From Acutalibacter muris (GTDB lineage: Bacteria; Bacillota; Clostridia; Oscillospirales; Acutalibacteraceae), in contig NZ_CP021422.1 in the NCBI RefSeq assembly GCF_002201475.1, positions 3,224,001 through 3,288,000 on the forward strand: a stretch of 64,000 nt of DNA, in the 5' to 3' direction. Below the pieces are notes generated by a model that saw only the letters and a list, made by a program, of their open reading frames with translations, ran no database searches and had not been told where the DNA came from. A program made the translations under genes and the position numbers. Of the stretch, positions 1 to 8,481 are shown piece by piece; the stretch's first letter is position 1, and each line of letters opens with the position of its first letter.

Positions 1-2
1 TA

Positions 3-605
3 GAGGCCGGGGCCAAGAACGGCATCTTCCCGGTGGACGAGAAAACCATGGAATATTGCAGGGACCGCTTCCAGCGGGAGCCTAAGGTCTATGAGGCCGA
101 CCCGGACGCGGAATATACCCGCACGGTGACAATAGACCTCTCCGCCCTGCGGCCCACTGTGTCCATGCCCCACCTGCCGGAGAACACCCGTACTATAGAA
201 GAGGTCAGCAACGTGAAGATAGACCAGTCGGTGATAGGCTCCTGCACCAACGGCCGCATAAGCGATATGCGGATAGCCGCCCAGATACTCAAGTGCCGCA
301 AGGTGGCGAAGAACGTGCGCTGCATAGTTATCCCCGCCACCCAGGAGGTCTACTTACAGTGCGTGCGCGAGGGCCTGGCGGAGATATTCATCGAGGCCGG
401 GGCCGTGTTCAGCACCCCCACCTGCGGGCCGTGCCTGGGCGGCTATATGGGCATCCTTGCCGAGGGCGAGCGGGCCGTGTCCACCACAAACCGAAACTTT
501 GTGGGGCGCATGGGCCACGTGGAGTCTGAGGTCATACTCTCAAGCCCCGCCGTTGCGGCGGCAAGCGCCGTGACCGGTTACCTGACGGACCCGGCGAAGC
601 TGTGA
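3..605 (+). CDS. leuC: 3-isopropylmalate dehydratase large subunit, C-terminal part (5' end outside window)
   Basis: The frame is open from the first bases, so the 5' part lies outside the window. The product is the large subunit of isopropylmalate isomerase, which interconverts 2- and 3-isopropylmalate in leucine synthesis using a 4Fe-4S cluster. The cluster ligands are visible: one Cys in VIGSCTNGR and two in TCGPCLGG, followed by the family's [10 protein letters not shown] run. Its partner leuD lies at 2168, with three small unrelated genes between them. The stop overlaps the next start (TGATG), so the genes are probably co-translated. Confidence 0.95.
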   Translation, partial: EAGAKNGIFPVDEKTMEYCRDRFQREPKVYEADPDAEYTRTVTIDLSALRPTVSMPHLPENTRTIEEVSNVKIDQSVIGSCTNGRISDMRIAAQILKCRKVAKNVRCIVIPATQEVYLQCVREGLAEIFIEAGAVFSTPTCGPCLGGYMGILAEGERAVSTTNRNFVGRMGHVESEVILSSPAVAAASAVTGYLTDPAKL

Positions 606-1468
606 TGGAGCCCATAAGAATAGAGACTGACCGGCTGCTGCTAAGGCCCCCGAAGCGGGCCGACGCGCCTGCGCTCCGGGAGTTCCTTGCCCAGGAGTAT
701 GTGCGGCGGTACAACTGTCTGGGCAAACTCCCCACTGTGGAGAAGCTGGAGGAGCTGCTTCTAAGCGAGCCGGAACGCCAGTTTTCCCTTGTGCGGCGGG
801 CGGACGGCCAGGTTCTGGGGCATATCGGGCTGGAAACAGACAGTCTGCGTTTTCGGATGGAGGCCCTGTCCCTGGACTACTATCTGGGGGAGGAACACGC
901 CCATAAGGGTTATATGTCCGAGGCGCTGGAGGGGCTGCTGCGGTACCTGTTCCTCCAAACGGGCACAGAGGCGGTCAGCGCCCGGGCCTTCACGGAAAAC
1001 GCCGCCTCCCTCGGCCTGCTGGAAAAGCTGGGCTTTACCCGAGAGGGGACCCTGCGCCGGGCCGTGCGTACCTATGAGGGCAGATGCTTCGACGACGCGG
1101 TCTTTTCCCTGCTTCGTGAGGAATATTTTACCGCCCACCCGCCCCGGACCGGCGACGCCCTCTTCATCAAAATAGACCGCCCCATGGGCACGGCGCACCC
1201 CAAGCACCCGGACATCATATACCCGATCAACTACGGCTACGTGCCCGGGCTCATAGCCCCGGACGGCGAGGAGCAGGACGCTTACGTGCTGGGGGTGGAC
1301 GAGCCGCTCACAGAGTTCACCGGCAGGCTCATCGCCGTTATCCACAGGTTTGACGATGTGGAGGAAAAGTGGGTGCTTGCGCCGGAGGGGAGGAGCTTTA
1401 CAAAAAAGCAGATAGTTGAACTGACCCATTTTCAGGAGCAGTATTACCACACGGAGGTGAGGACATGA
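605..1468 (+). CDS. GNAT acetyltransferase fused to an inorganic-pyrophosphatase-like domain
   Basis: Residues about 1-175 look like a RimJ/RimL-type GNAT acetyltransferase (RIETDRLLLRPP start, acetyl-CoA loop near EEHAHKGYMSEAL, and the typical GFTREGTLR C-terminus). Residues about 180-287 match the short PPase-like proteins of Firmicutes (HPKHPDIIYPINYGYVPG, then DGEEQDAYVLG). The second domain keeps the Asp-rich DGEEQDAY stretch but is far shorter than a full family I pyrophosphatase, so hydrolysis of PPi is uncertain. ATG 605 was preferred over GTG 602 because it overlaps the leuC stop by one base. The substrate is unknown. Confidence 0.8.
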   Translation: MEPIRIETDRLLLRPPKRADAPALREFLAQEYVRRYNCLGKLPTVEKLEELLLSEPERQFSLVRRADGQVLGHIGLETDSLRFRMEALSLDYYLGEEHAHKGYMSEALEGLLRYLFLQTGTEAVSARAFTENAASLGLLEKLGFTREGTLRRAVRTYEGRCFDDAVFSLLREEYFTAHPPRTGDALFIKIDRPMGTAHPKHPDIIYPINYGYVPGLIAPDGEEQDAYVLGVDEPLTEFTGRLIAVIHRFDDVEEKWVLAPEGRSFTKKQIVELTHFQEQYYHTEVRT

Positions 1469-1911
1469 CGGAGCTTGAGCGGGTAAGCCACGAAACCATG
1501 GTGTTCATGCGAGGAAAGTACCGGCTGGACGAAATGGGCGACGGCAAGGACGAGCTGAAGTTCAGACAGGGGAAGAAGACCCTCCTTACCGTGTACACCA
1601 GAGAGGATAGGTTTGACTTCATGATAATCTTCGGCAAGGCGGAGCGGGAGGCTTTTGAAACCCGGCGGGAGGAGTTTTCCCCCTGGGTGCGGGAGGTTTA
1701 CGACGGCTCCAAGACTTATCATGACGGCAAGTGGATGATGTTCGGGGTGGACAGTGTGAAGCGGCTGGAGGAGATTAAGCCGCTGATACTCATGAAGAAG
1801 CGGCCCAACCGCAAGCCGCCGCTGGAGGAAAAGGATTTTGCCGACGGCCAAAGGTTCGCGATACATACGGACAGCTACACTGCTGATGAGATAACCCAAG
1901 CGATACTGTAA
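1465..1911 (+). CDS. DUF3788 family protein
   Basis: A 148-residue soluble protein resembling DUF3788 proteins. These contain a conserved Lys/Arg-rich core (KFRQGKKTLLTVYTRED) and a WMMFGVDS block near residue 90, both visible here. The biochemical role is unknown. It starts with an ATGA overlap with the upstream GNAT gene, so the two are almost certainly one transcription unit. No signal peptide or membrane segment is seen. Confidence 0.7.
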   Translation: MTELERVSHETMVFMRGKYRLDEMGDGKDELKFRQGKKTLLTVYTREDRFDFMIIFGKAEREAFETRREEFSPWVREVYDGSKTYHDGKWMMFGVDSVKRLEEIKPLILMKKRPNRKPPLEEKDFADGQRFAIHTDSYTADEITQAIL

Positions 1912-1925
1912 GGAAGTGAAAAACC

Positions 1926-2147
1926 ATGCCCTACATTTCAATGGAGTGCGGCACACTGACAGACGAGCAGAAATCCCGGCTTATCAAAGAGCTTACCGAG
2001 ACCGCGGCTGGCATAACGCACATACCTGCGGAGTTTTTCAGCATAACGATAAAGGAACTGCCCGACCGGAACTTCGGTATAGGCGGGCGGTCAATAGACA
2101 GGATAAAGGCCGAGTATGCCGTTAAAGGCACAGGAAAGCCAGAATAA
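1926..2147 (+). CDS. 4-oxalocrotonate tautomerase family protein
   Basis: A 73-residue protein beginning Met-Pro. Proline 2 becomes the N-terminal catalytic base once Met is removed, the hallmark of 4-OT/MIF tautomerases. Length and fold pattern fit: beta strand PYISMECG, helix [17 protein letters not shown], then [10 protein letters not shown]. The physiological substrate cannot be read from sequence. The site GGAAGTGAAAAACC precedes the ATG. It sits between DUF3788 and leuD. Confidence 0.8.
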   Translation: MPYISMECGTLTDEQKSRLIKELTETAAGITHIPAEFFSITIKELPDRNFGIGGRSIDRIKAEYAVKGTGKPE

Positions 2148-2167
2148 ATCCCGAAAGGAGCAAATAC

Positions 2168-2650
2168 ATGAACGCCAAAGGCACAGTACACAAATACGGC
2201 GACGACGTAAACACCGACGTAATAATCCCCGCCCGCTACCTCAACACCGCCTCCCACGCGGAGCTTGCGGCCCACTGTATGGAGGACATCGACAAGGACT
2301 ACGTGAAGAACGTGAAGCCCGGGGACGTGGTGGTGGCCGGAAAGAATTTCGGCTGCGGGTCCTCAAGGGAGCACGCTCCCATCGCGCTGAAGGCCAGCGG
2401 GGCCTCCTGCGTTATAGCCAAGACCTTCGCAAGAATTTTTTACCGCAACTCCATAAATATCGGTTTCCCAATTCTGGAGTGCCCGAAGGCTGCCGAGGAG
2501 ATAAACCCCGGGGACAGCGTGGCGGTGGACTTTGACACCGGCCTTATCACCGACGAGACCACCGGCAGGACCTATCAGGCCCAGCCGTACCCGGAGTTTT
2601 TGCAGAAGATAATCAAAAGCGGCGGGCTGATGGAGTCTATAAAGGGCTGA
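2168..2650 (+). CDS. leuD: 3-isopropylmalate dehydratase small subunit
   Basis: A 160-residue protein of the short (archaeal/clostridial) LeuD type. It carries the swivel-domain signature [16 protein letters not shown] at the N-terminus and the substrate-loop motif [12 protein letters not shown] near residue 60. It forms the isomerase with LeuC for leucine biosynthesis. RBS AAAGGAG lies 7 bases upstream of the ATG. leuB is not here but at 30528, beyond the sigK element. Confidence 0.95.
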   Translation: MNAKGTVHKYGDDVNTDVIIPARYLNTASHAELAAHCMEDIDKDYVKNVKPGDVVVAGKNFGCGSSREHAPIALKASGASCVIAKTFARIFYRNSINIGFPILECPKAAEEINPGDSVAVDFDTGLITDETTGRTYQAQPYPEFLQKIIKSGGLMESIKG

Positions 2651-2653
2651 ACT

Positions 2654-3229
2654 ATGGGCGATATTTATTTTCCAAGCTGTAACTTTAATAAAGCTACTCC
2701 CGAGACGGCAAAGCTGCTTTTGGAGCGCATGAAGGCTATAATGCCGGTGGCCGGGTGCTGCCGGGTGGACAAGCTGGAGTACCCGAAGGGTGACCGGGCG
2801 CTGTACCTCTGTCAGGCCTGCCGGGAGGTCATAGAGGTGCGCTTTCCGGAGCTTGTGCCGGAGAACCTGCTTGTGTGGCTGGACCGGGAGGAAAAATTTC
2901 CGCTGCCGGATTACAGCGGACTGGCCGTAAGCATACAGGACTGCTGGCGGGACCGGGAGCACCCGGAGATACATGAGGCGGTGCGGAGCCTGCTGGCTAA
3001 AATGGGAGTGGCTTTTGAGGAGATACCTGAAAACCGCGGGCAGGCGGACTACTGCGGCGACCTGCACTTCCAGCCGGACCAGGCGGCGAAGCACGGCGGG
3101 TTGCCGGTGCTATGTTACTGCAACCGGTGCAAGCTGTGCATCGGGCAGGACGGCGGCAATGCGCTGCACCTGATGGAGCTGGTGATGGGTACATATTCCC
3201 GGGAGGGTGAGTATGGAAGCCGTGGATAA
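2654..3229 (+). CDS. Cys-rich-domain protein (CCG/heterodisulfide-reductase-like), function unknown
   Basis: 191 residues starting 3 bases after leuD. Cysteines are clustered: SCNF near residue 9, AGCCRVD near 36, LCQACRE near 57, then CYCNRCKLC near 162. This spacing suggests metal or Fe-S binding and recalls the Cys-rich domains of succinate dehydrogenase/heterodisulfide-reductase-like proteins. No assured homologue is recognised. Position suggests co-expression with leuD; a role in leucine synthesis is not implied. Confidence 0.5.
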   Translation: MGDIYFPSCNFNKATPETAKLLLERMKAIMPVAGCCRVDKLEYPKGDRALYLCQACREVIEVRFPELVPENLLVWLDREEKFPLPDYSGLAVSIQDCWRDREHPEIHEAVRSLLAKMGVAFEEIPENRGQADYCGDLHFQPDQAAKHGGLPVLCYCNRCKLCIGQDGGNALHLMELVMGTYSREGEYGSRG

Positions 3230-3287
3230 GGTGCTTTGCGCAAACATAGACAACCTGGGCAAGGCCGAGTATTTTTGCGGCGAATAG
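3213..3287 (+). CDS. possible 24-residue peptide overlapping the preceding gene
   Basis: An ATG at 3213 preceded by GGGAGGGTGAGT opens a 24-codon frame ending TAG at 3287. It overlaps the end of the Cys-rich gene by 17 bases. The strong ribosome site is the only support; it may be the remaining 5' end of a gene lost by deletion. Confidence 0.25.
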   Translation: MEAVDKVLCANIDNLGKAEYFCGE

Positions 3288-3321
3288 CAAAAATATCCGC
3301 CAAAATAATTTGCGGATGGGA

Positions 3322-3350
3322 TTGATTTTTGGCCCATTATTCTGTATAAT
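3322..3350 (+). promoter_or_regulatory. sigma-A promoter of the sugar-phosphate isomerase gene
   Basis: -35 TTGATT (3322-3327), 17-bp spacer, -10 TATAAT (3345-3350). It lies about 40 bases upstream of the GTG start at 3392. Confidence 0.75.
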
Positions 3351-3391
3351 ATTTCCAAGGACCAAAATAAATTCAAAGGAGTGCATACAGA

Positions 3392-4363
3392 GTGAAATTA
3401 GGTATTCTTTCAAATGTTATCGGCAGTACCCCCCTGAAGGAGGCGCTGGCCTACTTTAAGGGCCTGGGTGCACAGATGGTGGAGATAGGCTGCGGCGGAT
3501 ATCCCGGCAAGGACCACTGCGACCCGGGCGTGCTGCTCCATGACGAGGAGAAGTTCAACGAGTTCGTGACCACCGTTAAGGAGTCCGGCCTTGAGATAAG
3601 CGCCCTTAGCTGCCATGCCAACCCCGTGCATCCCAACAAGGAGATCGCAAAGCAGTTTGACGACGACCTGCACAATGCGGTGCTCATGGCCGAGAAGCTG
3701 GGCATACACCAGATAAACACCTTCTCCGGCTGCCCGGGCGACTGCCCCGAGAGCAAGAACCCCAACTGGGTGGTCTGTGCCTGGCCCAACGAGTTCCCTG
3801 AGGTGCTGGAGTGGCAGTGGAACGAGGTGCTTATCCCCTACTGGAAGAATTTTGTGGCCTTCGCCAAGGAGCACGGCGTAAATAAGATAGCCATGGAGAT
3901 GCACCAGGGCTTCTGCGTACATAACACCCGTACCCTCCTGCGCCTGCGGGAGGCCGTGGGTCCCGAGATCGGCGCTAACCTCGACCCCAGCCACCTGTTC
4001 TGGCAGGGCATGGACCCCATCAAGGTCATCAGGGCCCTGGGCGGCGACGCCATCTTCCACGTGCACGCCAAGGACGCTATAATAGACCCCATAAACGCCC
4101 CTGTCAACGGCACCCTGGACACCATCAGCTATGCCGACGAGCTCCATCGCAGCTGGATCTTCCGCAGCATCGGCTACGGCCACGACGAGCTGTTCTGGAA
4201 GGAGTTTGTCAGCAACCTGCGCATGGTGGGCTATGACTACGTGCTGTCCATCGAGCATGAGGACAGCCTTATGAGCCAGAACGAGGGCCTTGTAAAGGCC
4301 TGCGACGTGCTCAAGCGCTCCATCACCTTCGAGGACAAGATGACCGAGGCAAGGTGGATCTAA
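3392..4363 (+). CDS. sugar phosphate isomerase/epimerase (xylose isomerase-like TIM barrel)
   Basis: 323 residues with the AP-endonuclease-2/xylose-isomerase-like barrel: N-terminal KLGILSNVIG, NTFSGCPGDCPES, EMHQGFCVHN, NLDPSHLFWQGMD and HVHAKDA with His/Asp/Glu residues able to bind a divalent metal. Family members isomerise or epimerise sugars and polyols; the substrate is not predictable. GTG start with RBS AAAGGAG. Monocistronic: own promoter and a shared terminator downstream. It adjoins, tail to tail, a solute ABC operon, which may supply its substrate (inference). Confidence 0.85.
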   Translation: MKLGILSNVIGSTPLKEALAYFKGLGAQMVEIGCGGYPGKDHCDPGVLLHDEEKFNEFVTTVKESGLEISALSCHANPVHPNKEIAKQFDDDLHNAVLMAEKLGIHQINTFSGCPGDCPESKNPNWVVCAWPNEFPEVLEWQWNEVLIPYWKNFVAFAKEHGVNKIAMEMHQGFCVHNTRTLLRLREAVGPEIGANLDPSHLFWQGMDPIKVIRALGGDAIFHVHAKDAIIDPINAPVNGTLDTISYADELHRSWIFRSIGYGHDELFWKEFVSNLRMVGYDYVLSIEHEDSLMSQNEGLVKACDVLKRSITFEDKMTEARWI

Positions 4364-4380
4364 GCTTACTCATAAAACAT

Positions 4381-4410
4381 AAGGCATGGGCCAAAACCCA
4401 TGCCTTATTT
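4381..4410. terminator. bidirectional terminator between isomerase and ABC operon
   Basis: Perfect 10-bp stem AAGGCATGGG / CCCATGCCTT around a 6-base loop (4381-4406). It is flanked by ATTT on one side and by TATGTTTTATGAG read on the other strand, so it can serve both convergent units. Confidence 0.75.
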
Positions 4411-4428
4411 GATTTATATGGCCAAGCT

Positions 4429-5409
4429 TTAATCCTTGTTGCCGTTAAGCGGATGATAGCACAGCACCATGCGCTCCTCCCCAAGCTTTGTGGGCTCGGG
4501 CCGCGACTGGCGGCACTTGTCCGTGGCATAGGGGCAGCGGGGGGCAAACTTGCAGTAGGAGATGGCGTACTCCTTGCCCTCCATGTCGGGCATGGCCAGT
4601 TCCTTGTCCCACTTGTCGCCTACCCGGGGCACAGAGCTCATGAGCAGCTCCGTATAGGGGTGAGCCGGTTCGTCCATTATCTCCTTGGCCGGCCCGTATT
4701 CGATAAGGCAGCCGCGGTAGAGGGTGGCGATATAGTCCGACACGTAGTAGGCCGTGGACAGGTCGTGGGTAATATAGATGAAGGATATCTTGTACTTATC
4801 ACGAAGCTCCTTGAAGAGGTTGACAATGTTCATCTTCATGGAGGCGTCTATGGCCGCCACAGGCTCGTCGGCGATTATCAGCTTCGGCCGGGTGATAAGG
4901 GCCCGGGCGATGGATACGCGCTGGAGCTCGCCGCCGGAGAACTGGGTGGGGTACTTGCCCTTTACGACCTCAAGGGACATTCCCACGCTCTTTAGGGCCT
5001 CGTCCACCAGCCTGTCGGCCTCCTGCCGGTTCTTCGCTATGCCCAGCCGCAGAGCCGTGTTGTAAAGGTAGGTATCCACGGTCTTCCTGGCGGAGAAGGA
5101 CTCATAGGGGTTCTGGAAGATGGGCTGAACGTCCAGCTTGAACTGATGGGGGTCATAGCTCTTTTTGTCGGCGTAATTCTTGCCGTCCAGGATTATCTCC
5201 CCCATGTCCGGGTTGTGCAGGCGCAGAACCATCTTGCAAAGGGTGGACTTGCCGCAGCCGGACTCGCCCACGATGGACAGTATAACCGGCCTGTCGCTGT
5301 CGATGGACAGTGTAACGTCGTCCACGGCCACCAGCTTCTTGCCGCGGAGCATACCGCCCACGCGGAATATCTTGCTGACGCCGTTTATCTCAAGTAATTT
5401 CTTAGCCAT
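4429..5409 (-). CDS. oligopeptide-type ABC transporter ATP-binding protein (OppF/DppF-like)
   Basis: 326 residues with Walker A GESGCGKST, signature FSGGELQRVSIARAL and Walker B LIIADEPVAAID. The C-terminal Cys-rich oligopeptide/dipeptide ABC extension (FAPRCPYATDKCRQSRPE) is present. It energises import by the permeases encoded just upstream. Last gene of the five-gene operon; overlaps the OppD-like gene by 8 bases. Substrate could be a peptide or an oligosaccharide, since this transporter class handles both. Confidence 0.9.
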   Translation of the reverse strand: MAKKLLEINGVSKIFRVGGMLRGKKLVAVDDVTLSIDSDRPVILSIVGESGCGKSTLCKMVLRLHNPDMGEIILDGKNYADKKSYDPHQFKLDVQPIFQNPYESFSARKTVDTYLYNTALRLGIAKNRQEADRLVDEALKSVGMSLEVVKGKYPTQFSGGELQRVSIARALITRPKLIIADEPVAAIDASMKMNIVNLFKELRDKYKISFIYITHDLSTAYYVSDYIATLYRGCLIEYGPAKEIMDEPAHPYTELLMSSVPRVGDKWDKELAMPDMEGKEYAISYCKFAPRCPYATDKCRQSRPEPTKLGEERMVLCYHPLNGNKD

Positions 5410-6382
5410 TCGCCTTCACCTCCTCGTTGAGCAGATGGCAGGCGGCAAACCGGCCTGGCCTTACCTCCCGGAAAGCCGGGACCTCCTTGCGGCACCTATC
5501 TGTGGCGTGGGGGCACCTGGGCGCGAAGCGGCAGCCCGGAGGCGGGTCCTTCAGGGCCGGGGGACGACCCGGTATGCCGACCCTCTGTATATCCTCGCCC
5601 ACCCGGGGCAGGGCCCCGACCAGCATGGTGGTATAGGGATGTATGGGGTCGCCGAAGATGTCCTCGGTATTGCCCAGCTCCACCACGCTGCCGGAATACA
5701 TGATGGCCATGCGGTTGGTCACCTGATAGTGCACGCCCATGTCGTGGCTGACGATAACAAGGGTGTTCTTCAGCTGCTTTTGCAGGCGCATAAGCATCAT
5801 CAGAATGCCCTTTTGCACCACCACGTCCAGGGCGGTGGTGGGTTCGTCCGCCAGCACCACATTGGGAGACATAAATGTGGCAAGAGCTATGATGGCCCTC
5901 TGGCGCATACCGCCTGAAAGCTGGAAGGGGTATGCCTCCAGCACATCCGGCGAAAGGCTCAGCTCTTTCAGGTAGTTGGCCACGCGCTCCAGTGTCTGGG
6001 CCTCGGTCTCATTCTTTCTGTCCTCCTTGGGTATTGAATCCACAAACTGCTTTTTCAGCCGCACAATGGGGTTAAGCACGCTCTGGGCGGCCTGGGGCAC
6101 ATAGGAAATATTGTTCCACCAGGTTTTGCGTATCTGGCCAGACTCGTAAGAGAACTTGCTGCCGTTCTTCTCCCCCTCCAGAACCACCCGGCCCTGGTCT
6201 ATCACCAGGGGGAACTCCACGATGTCGTAGAGGGTGTTGAGCAGAGTTGTCTTGCCGCAGCCGGACTCGCCCGCAATGCCGAAGATCTCGTTGTCTTTGA
6301 TAGTCAGGTCGAGATCGTTTATAACGTGCACGTCGCCGTCTATGGTCTTATAAGAGGTGGACAGATGCTCGATTTTTAACAT
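5402..6382 (-). CDS. oligopeptide-type ABC transporter ATP-binding protein (OppD/DppD-like)
   Basis: 326 residues, same class as its neighbour: Walker A GESGCGKTT, signature QLSGGMRQRAIIAL, Walker B VVLADEPTTALD and the C-terminal FAPRCPHATDRCRKE motif. It pairs with the OppF-like subunit to form the heterodimeric motor. It starts 7 bases after the upstream permease stop. Confidence 0.9.
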   Translation of the reverse strand: MLKIEHLSTSYKTIDGDVHVINDLDLTIKDNEIFGIAGESGCGKTTLLNTLYDIVEFPLVIDQGRVVLEGEKNGSKFSYESGQIRKTWWNNISYVPQAAQSVLNPIVRLKKQFVDSIPKEDRKNETEAQTLERVANYLKELSLSPDVLEAYPFQLSGGMRQRAIIALATFMSPNVVLADEPTTALDVVVQKGILMMLMRLQKQLKNTLVIVSHDMGVHYQVTNRMAIMYSGSVVELGNTEDIFGDPIHPYTTMLVGALPRVGEDIQRVGIPGRPPALKDPPPGCRFAPRCPHATDRCRKEVPAFREVRPGRFAACHLLNEEVKANG

Positions 6383-6389
6383 ATTCGGT

Positions 6390-7235
6390 TTACCTGCCTC
6401 TCTTCATGGATTGATAGTCATTATAGCCCGTGATGAGCATAAACAGGCCAATGAACAGCACCACGGTGGCCACTATAGGCGAGCCTATCCAGAGCCACTG
6501 CTGGGTGAAAATCGCGTTCTTTTCCCTGGCCCACTGGATCATATTGCCCAGGGACACCAGACTGCCGGGGGAAAGGCCCAGGACCGCCAGGCTGGACTCG
6601 GAGCCGATAGCGCTCAAAACGGCGTTCATGAAGTTTGACAGGGACCAGGACAGCGCAAAGGGCAGAATCTCTGTGACAACTATCTGTATGGTGCCCTCGC
6701 CGGAGAACCGCGCCGTGTGGATAAAGTCGCGCTCCTTTATGGTCAGGGCCATGGAGCGTATCTGGCGGCTGGGCCAGGCCCAAGCGAACAGTGCCAGCAC
6801 CAGCGCCATCAGTATGACGGTGGAGCTGCCCTTCATCAGCGAGGTCATCAGGATCAGTATGGGCAGCGAGGGGATAACCACAAAGGTATCCGTAATGAGC
6901 ATTAGCACACGGTCCAGGGCTCCGCCGGCAAAGCCGGCCAGCAGCCCCACGAAAACGCCCACCACGGTGCCTATCAGCGCCACAATAAGTCCTATGGTCA
7001 GAGAATTATGTATGGCCTCAATAAGGAGCCACATAACGTCCTGGCCCATATTGGTGGTGCCCAGGGGGTGCTCCATGGAAGCGCCCAGCTTGTTGGGGTA
7101 GGTGTTGAAGGCGAAGGGGTCCTCATGGGGGAAGAAATAGACCACAAAGCCGATGATAAAGAATATCAGCGTGATAATAAGTCCGGCTTTCAGGCGGAAA
7201 TTCGCGTTTTTCCAGAATTTTCTAAATTTAGCCAC
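6390..7235 (-). CDS. ABC transporter permease (OppC/DppC-like)
   Basis: 281 residues with an N-terminal membrane anchor (LIITLIFFIIGFVVYFF), five further hydrophobic stretches and the inner-membrane coupling loop near FIHTARFSGEG. GTTNMGQDVMWLLIEAIHNSLTIG is the usual OppC signature region, shortened here only to show position. It forms the channel with the OppB-like protein in the cytoplasmic membrane. Third permease/ATPase order is normal for this operon type. Confidence 0.85.
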   Translation of the reverse strand: MAKFRKFWKNANFRLKAGLIITLIFFIIGFVVYFFPHEDPFAFNTYPNKLGASMEHPLGTTNMGQDVMWLLIEAIHNSLTIGLIVALIGTVVGVFVGLLAGFAGGALDRVLMLITDTFVVIPSLPILILMTSLMKGSSTVILMALVLALFAWAWPSRQIRSMALTIKERDFIHTARFSGEGTIQIVVTEILPFALSWSLSNFMNAVLSAIGSESSLAVLGLSPGSLVSLGNMIQWAREKNAIFTQQWLWIGSPIVATVVLFIGLFMLITGYNDYQSMKRGR

Positions 7236-7254
7236 GTATAAACTCCCTCCTTTC

Positions 7255-8253
7255 TTAGCTGTAGCGGATCCGTGGATCGATGAACGGGTAGACCAGGTCG
7301 ACTATCAGTGTGGCGGTTGCCACGGCCACGATGGAGATGGTGATGCAGCCCAGGATCATGTTGTAATCCGAAGCCAGTATGGCGTTCTGCACCAACGTAC
7401 CAACGCCCGGATAGCCGAAAATGATCTCGACCATGATGGAGCCGCCGAACACGCCGCCCAGGCTCATAGCCAAAGCGGTGATCTGGGTCAGGATAGAGTT
7501 ATGGAAAACATAGCTGCGGCCGATTTTCCCTTCGGAAAGACCGCGGTAGCGGGCATAGCGCACAAAGTCCTCCTCGGCCGTGGTCCCGGCAAGGGACTTC
7601 ATGGAGATTATCCACCAGCCGGTGCCCACCAGCAGCATACTGAGGGCCGGCAGCACGGAGGCCTTTAAGAGGGCCCCCCAGAACGCCGCAGCGCCGCCCG
7701 CGGCGGGCAGAGTAGTGGTAAGGGGGAACCAGCCCAGCAGGAAGGCGAAGACTATCTGGAATATCAGGGCCACGATAAAGTACGGAATGGGGTAAATGCA
7801 GATGGCGATACCCTCCAGTATCTTGGAGGAGCGCTTGTTCTTGCGGAACCCGGCCAGAAGGCCTATCACGTTGCCGATTATCCAGGCGAACACGGTGGAG
7901 AACAGGGACAGGCACACCGTATACGGCAGGTTGCGGCCGATAATGTCGTTCACCGGGGTGGGATAGCTCATCAGGGAGGGGCCGAAGTCAAAATGCAGAA
8001 GGCCGTTCCACAGGAAAGAGCCATACTGCTGTAGCAAAGAGCCCTCCAGGCCGAACTGCACCCGAAGCTGGCTCTCCAGCGCCTCTCTCTGGGCGGGGTC
8101 CATAGAGCCGGACCGGGCTGTCATCTGTCCGATCATGTTCTGAACAGGGTCAGAAGGGAACATTCTTGGGATGAAGAATATGAATGTTACGCCGATCCAG
8201 ATCGTCAGGGCCCAAGTCAGGATACGCTTCAAGAAATATGTACGGAATTTCAC
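7255..8253 (-). CDS. ABC transporter permease (OppB/DppB-like)
   Basis: 332 residues with an N-terminal transmembrane helix (LTWALTIWIGVTFIFFIP), a large extracytoplasmic loop (about residues 45-95) and further helices. The coupling motif is EEDFVRYARYRGLSEGK. Partner of the OppC-like permease 19 bases downstream. Separated from the binding-protein gene by a partial terminator, so probably expressed below it. Confidence 0.85.
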   Translation of the reverse strand: MKFRTYFLKRILTWALTIWIGVTFIFFIPRMFPSDPVQNMIGQMTARSGSMDPAQREALESQLRVQFGLEGSLLQQYGSFLWNGLLHFDFGPSLMSYPTPVNDIIGRNLPYTVCLSLFSTVFAWIIGNVIGLLAGFRKNKRSSKILEGIAICIYPIPYFIVALIFQIVFAFLLGWFPLTTTLPAAGGAAAFWGALLKASVLPALSMLLVGTGWWIISMKSLAGTTAEEDFVRYARYRGLSEGKIGRSYVFHNSILTQITALAMSLGGVFGGSIMVEIIFGYPGVGTLVQNAILASDYNMILGCITISIVAVATATLIVDLVYPFIDPRIRYS

Positions 8254-8369
8254 AAATACACTTCCTTATCTGACAGATTATAGGGCGGCGAAACGCTTAA
8301 TGTTTCGCAACAGTGACGAAAAATGTGTTAATTGAGCAAAAAAACTGACACAGAATTTAAGTATAAAAA

Positions 8370-8406
8370 GGGAGAGACGCAACAGAAGAAGGTTCGCGCC
8401 TCTCCC
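8370..8406 (-). terminator. intra-operon hairpin between binding protein and permease genes
   Basis: On the minus strand the arms GGGAGAGGCGC and GCGTCTCTCCC (one G-U pair) are followed by TTTTTATAC. A leaky terminator here would give more binding protein than membrane subunits, a common arrangement for ABC importers. Confidence 0.6.
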
Positions 8407-8481
8407 CTAAACTTATGCTACTTCAGGCATTTGGCTGTGAAGCCCTCCTGCCCTTTAATTTTCCTTTTGGGATACCGCTCC

